DNA from: Lycium barbarum
Taxonomy: Eukaryota > Streptophyta > Magnoliopsida > Solanales > Solanaceae
NCBI RefSeq assembly: GCF_019175385.1
Contig: NC_083339.1
Coordinates: 32,827,637 to 32,891,636 of the forward strand
Length of the DNA: 64,000 nt
Reading direction: 5' to 3'
Every line of letters starts with the position of its first letter. The first letter of the stretch is position 1. The notes beneath the pieces were generated by a model. That model did no database searches and was not told where the DNA came from. It was given only the letters and a program-made list of their open reading frames with translations. The translations under genes and the position numbers were made by a program. Below, piece by piece: positions 35,726 to 47,769 of the stretch.

Positions 35726-36504
35726 GGCCTCATTTGTTTTCATTACGATTAAGACGTCTGAATCTGAATGCACATCTGAATGGTTAAGATGTTGTCTTTA
35801 GATCTGAACACTGAATGATTAAAACTGTTTGTTTTCAACATCTGAATGTGCATAATGTATTTATTTAAACATAATAAATATACAATTCAAATAAAAAAAC
35901 AACTAAATATTAGAAAATAAGTACAAATTTAATAAAATAAAAATATTATTTGATAAAAAGATGAATCATTTATGTTTGCTAGTAATGATGAATATGTTTG
36001 TAGTGGTGGTAGGTGGGGTTTTTGGGGGTGGGGTGCGGGGTTGATAGGTTGGGGTGGGTGGTGGTGGTGCGGTAGGTTGAGGGTAGGGTGGGGGTGGTTG
36101 GGGGTTAAGGTAGGTGGGTGAGAGGGGGTAGGGGTAGTGAATGGGGTAGGGGTTAGGTGGGTAGGTGGGGGTTAGGGTGGAGTTGGTGGTGGTGGTGAGT
36201 TGGGGTGGGGTGGGTGGTGGTGGGTAGGTTGGTTGTGGGTTAGGGGTGAGGGGGTTGGGGTGGTGGTGGTGGGGGTGGCTAGTGGAGGGTTGGGGTGGGT
36301 GGTGGGAGGGGGGCGGAGCTGGTGGTAAAAATTATCCGTACAAAATACCTCTTAATGATGTTAAGACTTTGTTCTAGATCTTAATGATTAAGACCTATTC
36401 GGACCAAATAAGTGCTTAGATCTTAATGTAAACAAATGCACTTAATGAACTAAAGTCTGAACCATTCAGATTCAGACCTCCATTAAGTGCAAACAAATGA
36501 GGCC
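35726..36504. mobile_element. PIF/Harbinger-type (Tourist-like) MITE
   Basis: Termini GGCCTCATTTGTTT (35726-35739) and AAACAAATGAGGCC (36491-36504) are exact inverted repeats, flanked by TAA on both sides (35723-35725 and 36505-36507), the 3-bp target typical of Harbinger. The inverted homology extends inward (CATTACGATTAAGACGTCTGA / AGTCTGAACCATTCAGATTC and similar blocks). No transposase. The middle is a G-rich minisatellite (36004-36322). Confidence 0.85.
36004..36322 (+). repeat. 319-bp G-rich, cytosine-poor tract
   Basis: The plus strand is almost only G, T and some A: repeated GGGGTGGG, GGTGGTGG, GTAGGTGGG and GGGTTGGGG units with very few C. Dozens of G-runs of three or more lie close together, so several G-quadruplexes could form. 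It sits in the middle of the Harbinger-type MITE. Confidence 0.9.
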
Positions 36505-38590
36505 TAAGAAGAATACGAGAATTCAAATTCTTATCGGCCTAATTATTTTTATTATTTACGAAACTATATGATTCTACTCCTAATAATTTTCTTTCTTCTT
36601 TATTTGTGATGTACTTTCAATGTTTCATATTCTTCCTTCTTCTTCTTTTTATTTCTTTGTGATGTACTTTCAATACTTTCAATTTTTATCGTCATGTTTT
36701 TACTGATGCAATTCAACCTTTTTATATCATTTTTCATATTGCTCTCTCCCACTTGATTTATTTGCTGCAGGAAAATCTCAAGAATTCTAAACTACTTCTT
36801 GCCTTTTGTGGTGCAGTTTAACTTATTTATGTCATTTTGGAGATCTTTTTCAAATCAAAGTTGTAACCAGCATCAATTTCTTAATAGTTCTTCATAGCTA
36901 GAGTATTGATATAATGTATAGGTATGTTATCCTTAGAGTTTTAGCTATTTTGATATAATAATACATCTTTATTTCATTACCTTTATTTAAAATTAATGTT
37001 AAATTGCAGTTCATTACCGTTGATGCATATTACTATGCAATTGATTGATTTAACGCGATGTTATTCAAGATCGTAATTGGTAAGATCAATTCTACTGCTC
37101 ACTTTTAGGCTAAGAATGATGGTGAAAAACTTGAAGTTGAATTAGTATTCTTTTTTTCTTATTAACGCGTGTGTATAATGTTTTTAGAAATAACTAATGG
37201 AAGAAGAAGGAAAAATAACTCACACATATAAAACGTTTCCCCCCTATTATAATTAACGAAAAGGAAAAGGAAAAGTGATTAGTGAAAGTAATTTTTGATC
37301 CAAATCAACCGTAGTTAAATGAAGTTTTATATTGTCGAATGATTTTAGGAGGAAAAGTTAAATATAGTGGTACACAATTTACTTATGAAATTTTAAAACT
37401 CAGTTCTTGGACTTCAAAATTTTATTTCTTTTATTTTATCTAACACAATATGGTCAAGCTATTCGAAAATAACTGAAATTAGAGCATTCACAATTATATC
37501 ACGAATTGAATATGTTCTACAAACAACGGATATTCATGGTCAAGATTCTTTCCATGGAGAAGTAAAGAAATTCAATGTGAAAATTAGTGAGGAAGTATCA
37601 CCATCTGACCATCTCCGAAATTGAATTGAAAAATAAACATGCTAATGTCTTTTGTAATAACTCTGAATGGAGTTAACTTTAAAGTTAGTATGGTTAGGTT
37701 TGAACTTGAACTGAAAAATACTAATATTTTTTAGTTGAGGGTGATTAAATATTGAATTGAATATTAATGAGTTCTGTTTATTAGCATAAAGAATAAGCAA
37801 AAATAGCTAACGGAAGCAAACTTCGGTCCAAATCCATTGCAGTTCACATACACTTTTACAACGTCAAATAGCAGACTTAAGAATTAAAAATATAAAAAAC
37901 GTCATGTAGGTAACTTTAATAGTTGAAATTGAAACTCAAAAAATTTAAATTGAAAATAAAAGAGAAAGAAATGTGATCATGTAATTCAAACATAACCGTT
38001 ATTAAAAATATTGGTAGTGTTTATAACATATAATCAATGAGATTATTTATTTATATTTTAGACAACATAAAAGCACAATTTAGAAAAACATGTAACATTA
38101 ACAGGTGGTAAAACACCAAATGAAAAAAAAAATTAATCAAGATATCATAGTGAGAAAAGAATGAACTTAATGTAGATTTGACATGATATAGAAGAATACG
38201 ACTTAATTTGAGATGAGAAAGTTCTTCATTATGGCGGAAAAAGTTATACTACTAATAAAATCAGAAACTGAAATCTTCATAGCTAAAATCAAAAAGCAAA
38301 AACACTGAAAATTCAAAATATGTCAAGCAACAAAACAAATAAAAAATAATGAAGTTTTTGATATAGGTAATTTCAATAATTGAAATTAAGTCTCAAATTT
38401 AAATATAAAAAAAAATTGAATAACTTGAAGAAGATGTCGTTGATTGGGAGTATACTTTGAAGATTTAGATGGTATTTGATATTTTATTAAAACAAAATAT
38501 AATCTAATGAACTCAAATAAGAGAGATTGCTATTCAACATGATTAATATCTTTTAATGTCATCCACGCATCGCGCGAGTACTAATACTAG

Positions 38591-39246
38591 TAGATAAAAT
38601 AGGAGAGGTGCAAGTAATATGATTAAGCCAAGTGGCAAACTAATAACAAGTCACTTGGCAATTTTAGGACAATCAATATAATTTATGTAATAATATTAAT
38701 TTAAATTCAATAAAAGATATTTCAAACTAAGTATATATATCACCTAAAGTTGATTAGTGGTGACTTTGAATTATAGTTAAATCTTTGAAGGTAATCCGAG
38801 ATTCTTATCAACATGGACTCTTTATAGATAACTATAAAATTCAACCAAATATATTATCTTATTTTTAAACCTATTTTTTAAAATTATGTTCGTTTATCAA
38901 TTAAATGATATTAAAGTTTTAAAATTAATTATATAATTCCACTACGTGCTTTTATTCAGTGAACTGGAAAGTACTTTGAAAGCTGTCCAAAATCAATTTA
39001 CTTATAAGTGAACTTGCATTTTTTAAAATGCTATCTCATAACAAGTTATACGTAAATTAATGGTATTCAAACATATTTTAGTAACACTGAAATGAAAGAT
39101 AAACATTAATTTTTCGTTTTTAAAAAAAGTACTCCAAACTGTATCTGTTTACCCCTGAAAAAGGTAACAATTAAATTTATACGCAGTTTAAAGGATATGT
39201 GGTTTAATTCGTTATTAACGTTATGATATATGAAATAACAATCAGT
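38591..39246 (+). mobile_element. Start of Helitron-like unit C, truncated
   Basis: TAGATAAAATAGGAGAGGTG and GATTAAGCCAAGTGGCAAAC directly follow CTAG of unit B. The AT-rich body is lost at about 39246, where the Tat2 LTR begins. No matching 3' end was found to the right. Confidence 0.55.
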
Positions 39247-39750
39247 TGCAAATAAAGAATAAGAATTGAAACAGCCTGTGAATTGTTATTCCACTGTGGA
39301 TTGCCCGGTACAAAGCTCTCTTCCCTCTTGATCGGACTGAAAAAGTATATAGCTTTAACTTTAAATAATGAATGTTACAGAGTTTATGTGCCAAAAAGTA
39401 GAATCCCCTCAACTAATGAGGCTTTACCCCTATTTATATTACATGGGCAAAACCCTAATGTTCCCCTAAATAAGGTAAACATTTATTTACTGCAGCTGGC
39501 GGCGCCAACGGTCCGAACGTACTGGACGGCGAGATTCGCGGCGAGAAATCCGGCCCGTCGCGGATTTCTCGTGTTGACGCTAATTGGCGTCTCCTCGTCA
39601 GTAGCATAACAGACTGACCTCATCCCGGACTTTGCTATCTCCATATCATCGAACCCGGACCGATGCCCCAACTCGACATCCATGTTCCCAATTTATCTCG
39701 ACCTTTTGCAGGACAGACTCAATTCATCATAGCGGTTTTTATCGCATATA
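39247..39750 (-). repeat. Tat2 3' LTR
   Basis: The right edge is placed by the GGGGG-CTATC purine-tract junction (plus 39760-39751). The minus strand then reads TATATGCGATAAAAACCGC, so the expected TG start has become TA. It has a TATA box (minus TATAAATAGGGG, about 39440-39429). The left edge near 39247 is approximate because no target duplication could be matched. The plus-strand open frame at 39283-39609 is not supported. Confidence 0.6.
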
Positions 39751-39755
39751 GATAG

Positions 39756-39768
39756 CCCCCACACTTCC
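39756..39768 (-). promoter_or_regulatory. Tat2 polypurine tract
   Basis: Minus strand GGGAAGTGTGGGGG followed by CTATC and the LTR. Same layout as Tat1. Confidence 0.65.
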
Positions 39769-39961
39769 CGGACTGAAGTTAACTGGAGTGATGGGAAGAG
39801 GAATGATAACCTCGGAATCTTCTCTTGTAAGTTTCAAAATAGGCGGGAAAACAAACGTCCTTTCACATCAAGTCCATCTGACTTCGGACACGTGTAACTT
39901 TCTGATTGGACGTCCCTTCGGTTCTCTGATCAATGTGTTTTCGCCATAATTACACTCCCTT

Positions 39962-39968
39962 TATAAAA
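39962..39968 (+). promoter_or_regulatory. TATA box of the Tat2 antisense gene
   Basis: TATAAAA within CCCTTTATAAAAGCTCG, 174 nt before the ATG at 40136. A pyrimidine-rich leader (TTCTACTCCTCGTTCTTCAC) lies between. Distance and context match the two Tat1 antisense promoters. Confidence 0.72.
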
Positions 39969-42952
39969 GCTCGACTCCCTTCATTTTTTACCATTTACTT
40001 CACGATTTTCTACTCCTCGTTCTTCACTCTTGCCTTTCTTCTACCCTTCATCTGAAACGTTCAAACCTTCATCTGAATCTTCAAATCCTCGTCAGAAACC
40101 TTCCAATCTTCATAAATTTCTTCAAATCTTGAAAAATGACAACAAGCTCCCAATCTTCTTCTAGAAACGCCTCACTGACTGCTTCTCCTCCCCCGGAGGC
40201 CGACGTCGGTGCTAGCCTTGGGGTTAGCACTTGAACCGAACCATTCGAACCTCAGCCACAAGGTATTCTTCCTGCACACTTCCACTTTGACATCGAGTTT
40301 TTCGTCGAGGCAGCCGTGAAAACAGGGACTTTGATGTCCGACGATACCCATCTTCGATCAAGGAGACAGATCTCCCACGAGTCAGAACCAAATGCGGTTG
40401 GACAGATCGTTTTTCAGATATCATTATTACGGGTTGGAATGATGACATCACCACCTTCGTGGAGGGATACTAAATTTTTTACAGTTATCACTTCACATTC
40501 AAACTCGACCCCCCAATCGATCAAGTCATTCTTGATATGTGTCGAACGTACAATTTTGTGCCTTGCACAAATCTGCCCGAATGTTTGGAGGATCGTAACT
40601 TGCCTCTATTTTTTAGCGAACAACGTCGATGCAGAATTCACTCAGTACCATTTGATCCGGCTGTATTGTCCGCGTGTCTTCCATGGTGGGGTCGTAAAGC
40701 TTTCCACATGAGGGAAACACCCTATCCTCTCCAGCGTCGATGAAAATAGAGACCGAGTTTGGGTGGAGTGTTTTGTCAGGGTCAAGACTGCGGAGATAAT
40801 TCCAGAGGGATCCATGCCATTCCCCGAGCAGTGGAATGATAAACGTAAGCATCATAGAACTTTAATCTCTCCATGTGCTTTTAACTGTTCATCTAATTCT
40901 CTTTTATTTCAACCGTTGCATGGATTCTGAATGAAATAGAAAATTTCCACGATTGGGTGGAGGGCATTATATGCCAATGCCCACATCAACTGCGCACATG
41001 GAAGGAGCTATCAGACAGGAAGTGGGTTGCAAAAAATCATGGTAAGTGTATTTTTTTCCCTTTCGTTCATCCATCTCTAACTTTGACATCTCTCTCAGGC
41101 TTGCCGGAGGGTTTCGTAATCTCGAGGCCTAAATCAACCGATGCCCCTCCCGCTCCAAGTTTAGAGTTTGATTCGTTAGGCTCATCGTGGCTCATTGCCA
41201 AGGCAGACGAGAAGAAGAAGAAAGCCAAGTCCTTCAGGCCCCCGAAGTCATCTTCAGTGAGTCACAAAAGAAGGAGAGGCTCCAAGGGTGTTGGCGGTGC
41301 TTCAGGAGTTCGGGGTCTGCGGGACTTCCTGAATGATGACATTATAATAGCGAGAGTCATCCCCTCCACCACAACTACAGCCGTCGAGACGGAACCTACT
41401 CCGGTAGATGTTCCTGAGGAAAACATTATTGCCGATTCGACCAATTATGCTGTCGATGGCGCAACTGAAAACCTTTCAGTCCCCATCACCGATGTTGTTA
41501 AATCACCGGCCCCGTTGCAAATTGTCGTGTTTGAGGTAGAGACTGTCGTAGGTGAAGATGACATATCTCCGAAAGTAGGGCCTACGGCGAAAAGGGCTAG
41601 ACAGGCCGAATCAACTCCCTCTTTCTCGTCCTGCCCGTACCTTTAGGCAGGAAGTTTTGATCATATGTTCCTCGAGGCAGGGGTTGCTACCACATCCGCT
41701 GTGATGGAGGATGCCTCCGGGTTTAGCCACCTCGCCATTCCGAAAATATCAAGAAAGTCTTCTCGGTCCCCTAGGGTATCTGAATCAAGCTCTCAATCAA
41801 AGCTCGTGGAAACCTTCCCAGGTCCAAGCGTCAACCCAAGAAGAATAAGGTCGGTCACCATTACGGTTCCTGAGGACACCATCTTCTTGTACCGGCCTGT
41901 CGGGGTAGCTAGTTATCTCTGCCCCCTCGTGTCGGAGTCTGATAAGGAGAAGATGGGGCGAGACTCCTGGAAGTGTCTTCTTAATGAGAGCATGCATGCT
42001 GCCAGCCGGGTAATCAATTCATCCTTCCAAAAGTTTCATTTGTTTCGTGTAAATCTCATTGCTTGCTGATTTTTCACTTCTTTTGCAGTCTTTCATGCTC
42101 GAGAACGAGGGTTTCGTTTGAGCCATGAGGGAGATGGACGATCTGCGAGGCCAATTGGATGCCCAAGGCCGAGAAATCGAGAAGTTCAAGCTTCTCCTAC
42201 AGCAAAAAGAAGACCAGTTGCGTCAGGTCGGCGATGTTGAACTCTAATTTTTGACCTCCCGTAATTTATTTTAAGTGCTTGGAGCCCTTGGACAATAAAT
42301 AAAATCAACTGCGTACCCTAAAGGGTCTAGGTAATTTTTATGAATTTATTTGGGATAATATTTCACCCTTTTTAAGTTGATAAAGAAACCTCCAGGGTAT
42401 TTTAAATTTTTTGTGGAAATTGATGATATTCAAAGATTTTTTTTTTCTATTAGTGAAATTAATCAAAATGGCAAGAAAACCCTTTTTGGATAATTATTTG
42501 TCTCATTAATTAAATTAAGGAAAAATTAGATTAATAGCTGATTTTATTCCATATTACTGTCCAAGGTATTTTTAGCAATTAAAAGAATTGACCATTTTAC
42601 CTTTTAATCTTGATTCTGTGTGCATTTGCGTAGTTGATTAATTTTTCTTTTATCTGGTCAATTAGTTCAAGTAGTATCTGCAAAATGATTTCTATTTTAA
42701 TTTATGAGCCATGTTTTAAATTATTTAAGTCCTAATGGACTAATAGTTAGTTTTCTTTATTTATTTTTATTAGTTTATCCCCCTCCCCTCCTACCTTTTA
42801 TGCATATACATGTATATACACCATATATATACCAATATACATGGTGCATATGCAATATATGTGTATATATATAGAGAGGCCCAGTGTTTTCAGAAAAAAT
42901 AGAGGACCAGTCCAAAGGACCAGGACCCGGTTCATTAAGAAGTTAAAAGGGT

Positions 42953-42973
42953 GGGGGGGGGGGGGGGGGGGGG
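42953..42973. repeat. G21 homopolymer
   Basis: Twenty-one consecutive G. Similar runs occur at 45567-45576 and 54051-54064. The true lengths are hard to sequence and may be inexact. Confidence 0.85.
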
Positions 42974-43345
42974 AGTATTATACTCTTCCACCCCTTTCAC
43001 AAAAAGAAGACCCTAGGGGTCTGTTTGCAAACGAAGGAGATGAGAGGCGGCTAGGGTAAAACCCTAGCGCCGCCTCCTGTTTCTACCACCTACCCCGCCT
43101 TTTCTCGGTCCCATCCCATCACGATTGACTTGTGGCGTGAAGAGAGAAGGCGAAGCCATTAATGCTTCGTCCTTCTCTCCCGAAATCAGGCCAAACAAGC
43201 CCTTAAAGGTACAATCCTTTTCCTTTTATATTTTTTCTGTCGTTGTTGTTGGTATAGAGGCTTGTAAGCCATTGATTTCATTGTTACACCATAGATCTGG
43301 ACCATATGTTTGAGTTTGTGAGTAGGACTTGCATAAAATTTGCAA

Positions 43346-43397
43346 GTCCCACATCGGTGGTAGTAGTTCTAAAGCCATTCTGGGGCTTCTATAAATA
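43346..43397 (+). promoter_or_regulatory. Plant snRNA-type promoter: USE plus TATA
   Basis: GTCCCACATCG (43346-43356) is an exact match to the upstream sequence element of plant snRNA genes (RTCCCACATCG). TATAAATA starts at 43390, leaving 33 nt between, the spacing known for pol II snRNA genes (pol III ones use about 23-26). The TATA box lies in an inverted repeat (GGGG-C-TTCTAT-AA-ATAGAA-A-CCCC, 43382-43405). An arm pair ACTTGCA / TGCAAGT (43327-43347) precedes the USE. A transcript would start near 43415-43425; no snRNA sequence follows. Confidence 0.7.
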
Positions 43398-44799
43398 GAA
43401 ACCCCCATTCATTCCAGAAAGGGAGTTGGAAACCACACATAGACTGAAAATCGCCATTTTTAGTCTTAAGAGTTCCAAAGTCAAAGTTTAATTTTAAACT
43501 TAAGTTTTTTTTTTTAAGTTTTCTAGTTCTAAAATTAGTATTTTATTGTTGTGGGTGTTCGTGGTGGTTTGAGTCTGGTGTTCAAGCACAAGGGCTTCCT
43601 AATCCATCGCTTGTGCCCCAGTTGCACTCACAAAAGGTAAATACCTTTTAGTTTAATGCTCTTTTTTTACATTTATGTCATGTTTAGTTAATAAGATTTT
43701 GTTTAGGGTAATGTTTTAGTTCATTGTTTTCTTACTTATGTTGTGTTTAAGATTCTGTTTATGGTAGTATTTTAGTTCATTGTCTTCTTACTTGGATTCT
43801 TCTAATGTTGTGTTGAGTTAATAAGAATATGTGAGATTTTATGATGAAGATCAAGTAGTTATTATTCTTTATGCTTAATTTATGTTTTGTGTGATGTTTA
43901 GGTAGCATAATTGTATTGTCTATGATAGGATTTGAGTTAGTATATTAGCTTGCCATCTTTTATCTTGACTCTGTCTCCACTATACCTAGTTACGATGTGT
44001 GTGGGTGGTTTAGGATGGATGTCTAAGTCAATCTGCTGGTCCATTCCCTTTCTTTTCAGTTTGTGTCTACATTGTGCCTGGTTAATGGAATAGTTTGTGG
44101 TTTAGAACAAAGCTCAAACCTGATGTACTTGTTGTGATTCCCTTTTGATTTATGTCTGCATTGTGCCCACTTAAGGAGTTTCATGTGAAGTTATGGAGTA
44201 GTTTCAAGTTGATAGGTTGTTTTGATTCAACCTTTTTTTTTTAAGTCAGAATTTCTATTTATACTTTGTGACTAGTTTCTCTCTTTCCTTGCACCTAATC
44301 TAGGCTATAATATTAAGCTAATGAACCTGCCTCACTTATATTTCCATTTGGCTTTCCTACTTGTACCTTTGGTTGTTCAGTTGTGACTAAGGACCTTTAA
44401 GTGTGGCTTGGGATCATAGTTTGAGTTGAGGAGGTTTATCTAAATATGAATTTTCCCCCAGACTTTCCTATTTTATCATGATTGTCTAAACATCTTTAAG
44501 TGTTCTATGTAGGGGTTTGGGTTGTAGTTTATCTTAAGGTATTGCTTGGTATAAGTCTTGTGTTCTGAATTAAGGTCAAGATGGGTCTGTTGAAGTCATG
44601 AATGGTCTAGTCCTGTGTATCTTGTGTAATAAAATAGGTTCATGGGGTTAGTTTGAAGTCACAATCTCTTTGAATGATTTGATCTTGTGTCTTGTTATTT
44701 ATCATTTGGAGGTTTGTCTTTGTCTAGGGATTAATTAAGGGAAGGGTCAAGGAGTCTGTTTGAAATGAGTGTCCAAACTGGTCATTGCCTACCCTATGT

Positions 44800-45100
44800 G
44801 TCCTATGTGATCATGTATTATCTGGGAGCTTGAAGTTTTGAATCCAGCTTGATCATAGTTTGCCTTGCTTGATCATATGTGTCATGGGAAGAGTGAGATC
44901 CTGCTATGTTAAAAGCTTGTTATGCTGAATCACATCTGTCGTTTTTTTGTCCTATGTGGTTATGTGTTAGTTGGGAGTTTAATTCCTTGAATCTAGTTTG
45001 ATCATAGTCTGTCTTGCTTGATCACATGTGTCATGGGAAAGTCAAGTCTTGTTATGTGGAACCCCATTTTGTTACTGCTTGTCTCATTATGATTGAGTGT
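44800..45100. repeat. Diverged tandem repeat, about 149-bp period
   Basis: GTCCTATGTG..TATGT.TTA recurs at 44800 and 44949, each followed by TTGATCATAGT.TG.CTTGCTTGATCA and GTGTCATGGGAA. Weaker relatives continue toward 45250. Confidence 0.7.
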
Positions 45101-47589
45101 CACGGGAAAATCAAGCTTACTTATGTTTGAACCCAACTTGATTATTGTTAGTTTTATGTGGTTATGTGTCAACGAAACAACAAAGGCTTGTTATATTGAA
45201 GTTTAGCCTGGTTGTTAATGTCTCACCTGATCATGTGCCGGTTGGAAAGATAGAGTTTTAAAAAGAATTGGACCTAGTCTGGTCACTACATGGTCTTTTC
45301 TTAGATAATTTTGTTTATTTGGAAGTTGAAGTTGTCATGTGTTGGGCCTGGCCAGATCATGTCTGTTCTCTAATGGTATTTTGGTTCTGAAAAAGTAAAA
45401 ATGTATTATGTGCTCTTTGTGGAATCCCACTTGTTTCATTTAGCAACTTGTTTGGCCTGATTCTTGTTGTCTCACCTAAATCTTACTTACTTGATAAAAC
45501 TTGGCAATTTGGGACTACAATAATGTATATTGAAACAAAGGTTTTAAAAGGTGATTCTAGGTTGAGGGGGGGGGGGGAGGGTTTTAACTTGACCAAAGTA
45601 CTTCTCTTAGCTCTGCTATCTTGTTTGGTTGTCCTGTCTGTGGCATATATGGGAAGTCTGTTTATTGTCTCCTTGTGTGACTAGGTCCTAATGGAAAAGA
45701 AGATGTGTACTCTTTCCTTTGAATTACAATGTGGTAAAAAACAAAGACTTTATCTATTATCTTGGTTTTAAGTTTGAAGTTGTTAGGGAAAACTGGTTTG
45801 ATTGTCATTTGTTATATGTCCATAGTGTATCTATTTTCCTGTACTTATAAGGGAATTTGATAAAAAGACTTTTGGGGTTTATTTTGGAAACTGTGTGATA
45901 TAATTAAGTTGTCCTAGATCTTCCATGGCCTTTAGTGGAGTCACTAAGGTATGAGGGGGAGGGCATAAAGTAGAGGAAAGAGGCCTTAGAAGAGTGAAGG
46001 TGAGCCTGGCATGAATTGGAGGTAATGACTAGTGGAACCCAGGATCCCTTTGCTGGAAGGAAGATTCAGGAGGAGGAGATGGGGAGGTGATGACCCCACC
46101 CTATCCTGCTTCTCCTTTCTTTACCCTGAGATCACATCTTTCTCTTTTTGAACTCTTTTTCATAGCCTTAGGACACACAAAGGTATAAGGTGATTTTGAG
46201 ACAGCTTAACTATGTCTAATAGGGAGGGAAAGACACACCTAGAACCAAATAAGTTACTGTCAATACTGTTCAAGTGTGAGTGTTATGTGATTCCCACCTT
46301 GCCCTGCTGGAAATCCCTTTTTGTCTAAAAGATTTGGTAGGATTTCATGAGTTTTACTTGTTTGAAAGGTTGTGTGTGAAAGGATAATGGGGGCTCATGG
46401 TTGTGCTATGTGAACCTAAGTTAATTTGTGAGAAACTGAGGGTCAATTGTGTTATGTGTGTCATTTACTCTGCTGATTGGCCATATGCCTTTGTTTACTT
46501 TCTTCAACTTGCTACATCTATGACTGATGCCTAAGACTTGCCACATGGTTTATTGGTTTAGGCTCATCCCTTATGTGATGTTTGGGTTTCTTCATTTGTC
46601 AAAGAAGGGCGTAACGCTAAATCTGCCTCGCCTTGAGGTCATGCTATAATATCATTTCTTGTCTTTCTCTTCCTCCCTTTCTGTGCCTTGAGAAAAAAGG
46701 CCTTGGATTACTTTAAAATATGTTGAAGGAATGTTTTTAGGAACCAAGAACGTTGTAAGTCTATCTGGTTGAAGTGTATACATGATTTGTCCATTAAGAC
46801 CTCCCTCCCTTAAAAAGATTTCTTTAAGCTCACTTGTCTATTAATCAAGGGTCCTATTTTATGTATCAGTTTGTGATGTGTTCAAGTTAACAAAGAAGAA
46901 TACGTTTTGAAAGTATGCCAATTCTAAATGTGTTATGCTAAAAGTTTTAAACATGGTCATAAGCCTGGGGCCCTCCCAGGTCTTTTTTTTTTCTCTTTTG
47001 AAAATGATGTGTTTGTTTTGGACCTGTTTGTGAACAATCTTGAGTTTTGACTAGGATAAGATGAATGCCCTCAATTGAACTAGTGTAACTAGCATTTTTT
47101 CCTCTGGGTAGTGGTTTTGGAACCTTAATGAATAAGTAGGATATGTTTTTTGAACATGGGAATATGGGACCTCTCTTCCTTCATTTATGAGAAGTCCTGG
47201 GCTGAGTGACTGCCTGAAAAGAGACCAGTTGGTGTTTGACTATGAAATTCCTTGAACTTGTTTTGATATACCTTAAGTGTACCAGTTTACAACTTCTGTT
47301 TCTATGACTGTCTTAATAAGTCCATGGTTTTGATTGATCATCATCTGTGTTCCCTCTAAAACAGTTGTGTGCATTACCTTTAGTCATGAAACTGAGTTTT
47401 CCCCTCATTGTTTTTTTCACTTGCTCGTTGTCTAGTCTCACTTAAGGTACTGTTGCTATTTTGATATAAATGTTCCCCATTAGAGTATGGCACTTTGCTG
47501 CTTGTTTGTGTATGAGTTTGTTGGAAATATGTTCTTAAATATGTTCTTACTCCTAAGTTCCATACTCCCTTTTCCTCTTGCTTGGAGGC

Positions 47590-47769
47590 AGTGGTTGAAG
47601 TTAAGCTATGGTAGTTCGGGGTCGTCCAGGCCTTCTTGGTGTTACCCATGCTTGGGGTTCTTAGAAGCTCCCTTGGAACTTGTGCGACATCAAGAATATA
47701 AGGCAAGGACTCAGTCCCCATGCCATTGCAAAATCCCCAACCAAGGCAAATCCATTCAAGGAGAAATGG
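47590..47769 (+). other. Possible internal exon of the 7.1-kb element
   Basis: Bounded by a CTTGCTTGGAGGCAG acceptor-like end and a strong donor ATGGGGTAAGTATAG at about 47769. A donor-like AAAAGGTAAATACC at 43636, about 215 nt after the predicted start, could be its partner. No open frame of note, so any product would be a noncoding or leader exon. This rests on splice motifs only. Confidence 0.35.

Larger units (their letters stand above)
34439..38590 (+). mobile_element. Nonautonomous Helitron-like unit B
   Basis: Begins directly after CTAG of Helitron A with TATATAAAATAGGAGAGGTG and GGTTAAGCCAAGTGACAAGC, so the first bases of the consensus 5' end are missing. Ends with a weaker hairpin (about 38564-38576, around CGC-ATC-GCG) and ACTAATACTAG, with CTAG at 38587-38590. 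The interior is AT-rich and noncoding. It holds an (AAT)n tract (34814-34863), an extra 5'-end-like fragment near 35227 (TCTCTATATATATATAAAG, AAGTCATTAGCAATTTT) and a Harbinger-type MITE (35726-36504). Confidence 0.65.

Noticed and set aside
43420..43640. snRNA gene downstream of the USE/TATA pair
   Set aside because: No U1, U2, U4, U5 or U6 sequence or 3' box follows; only the promoter layout is present.
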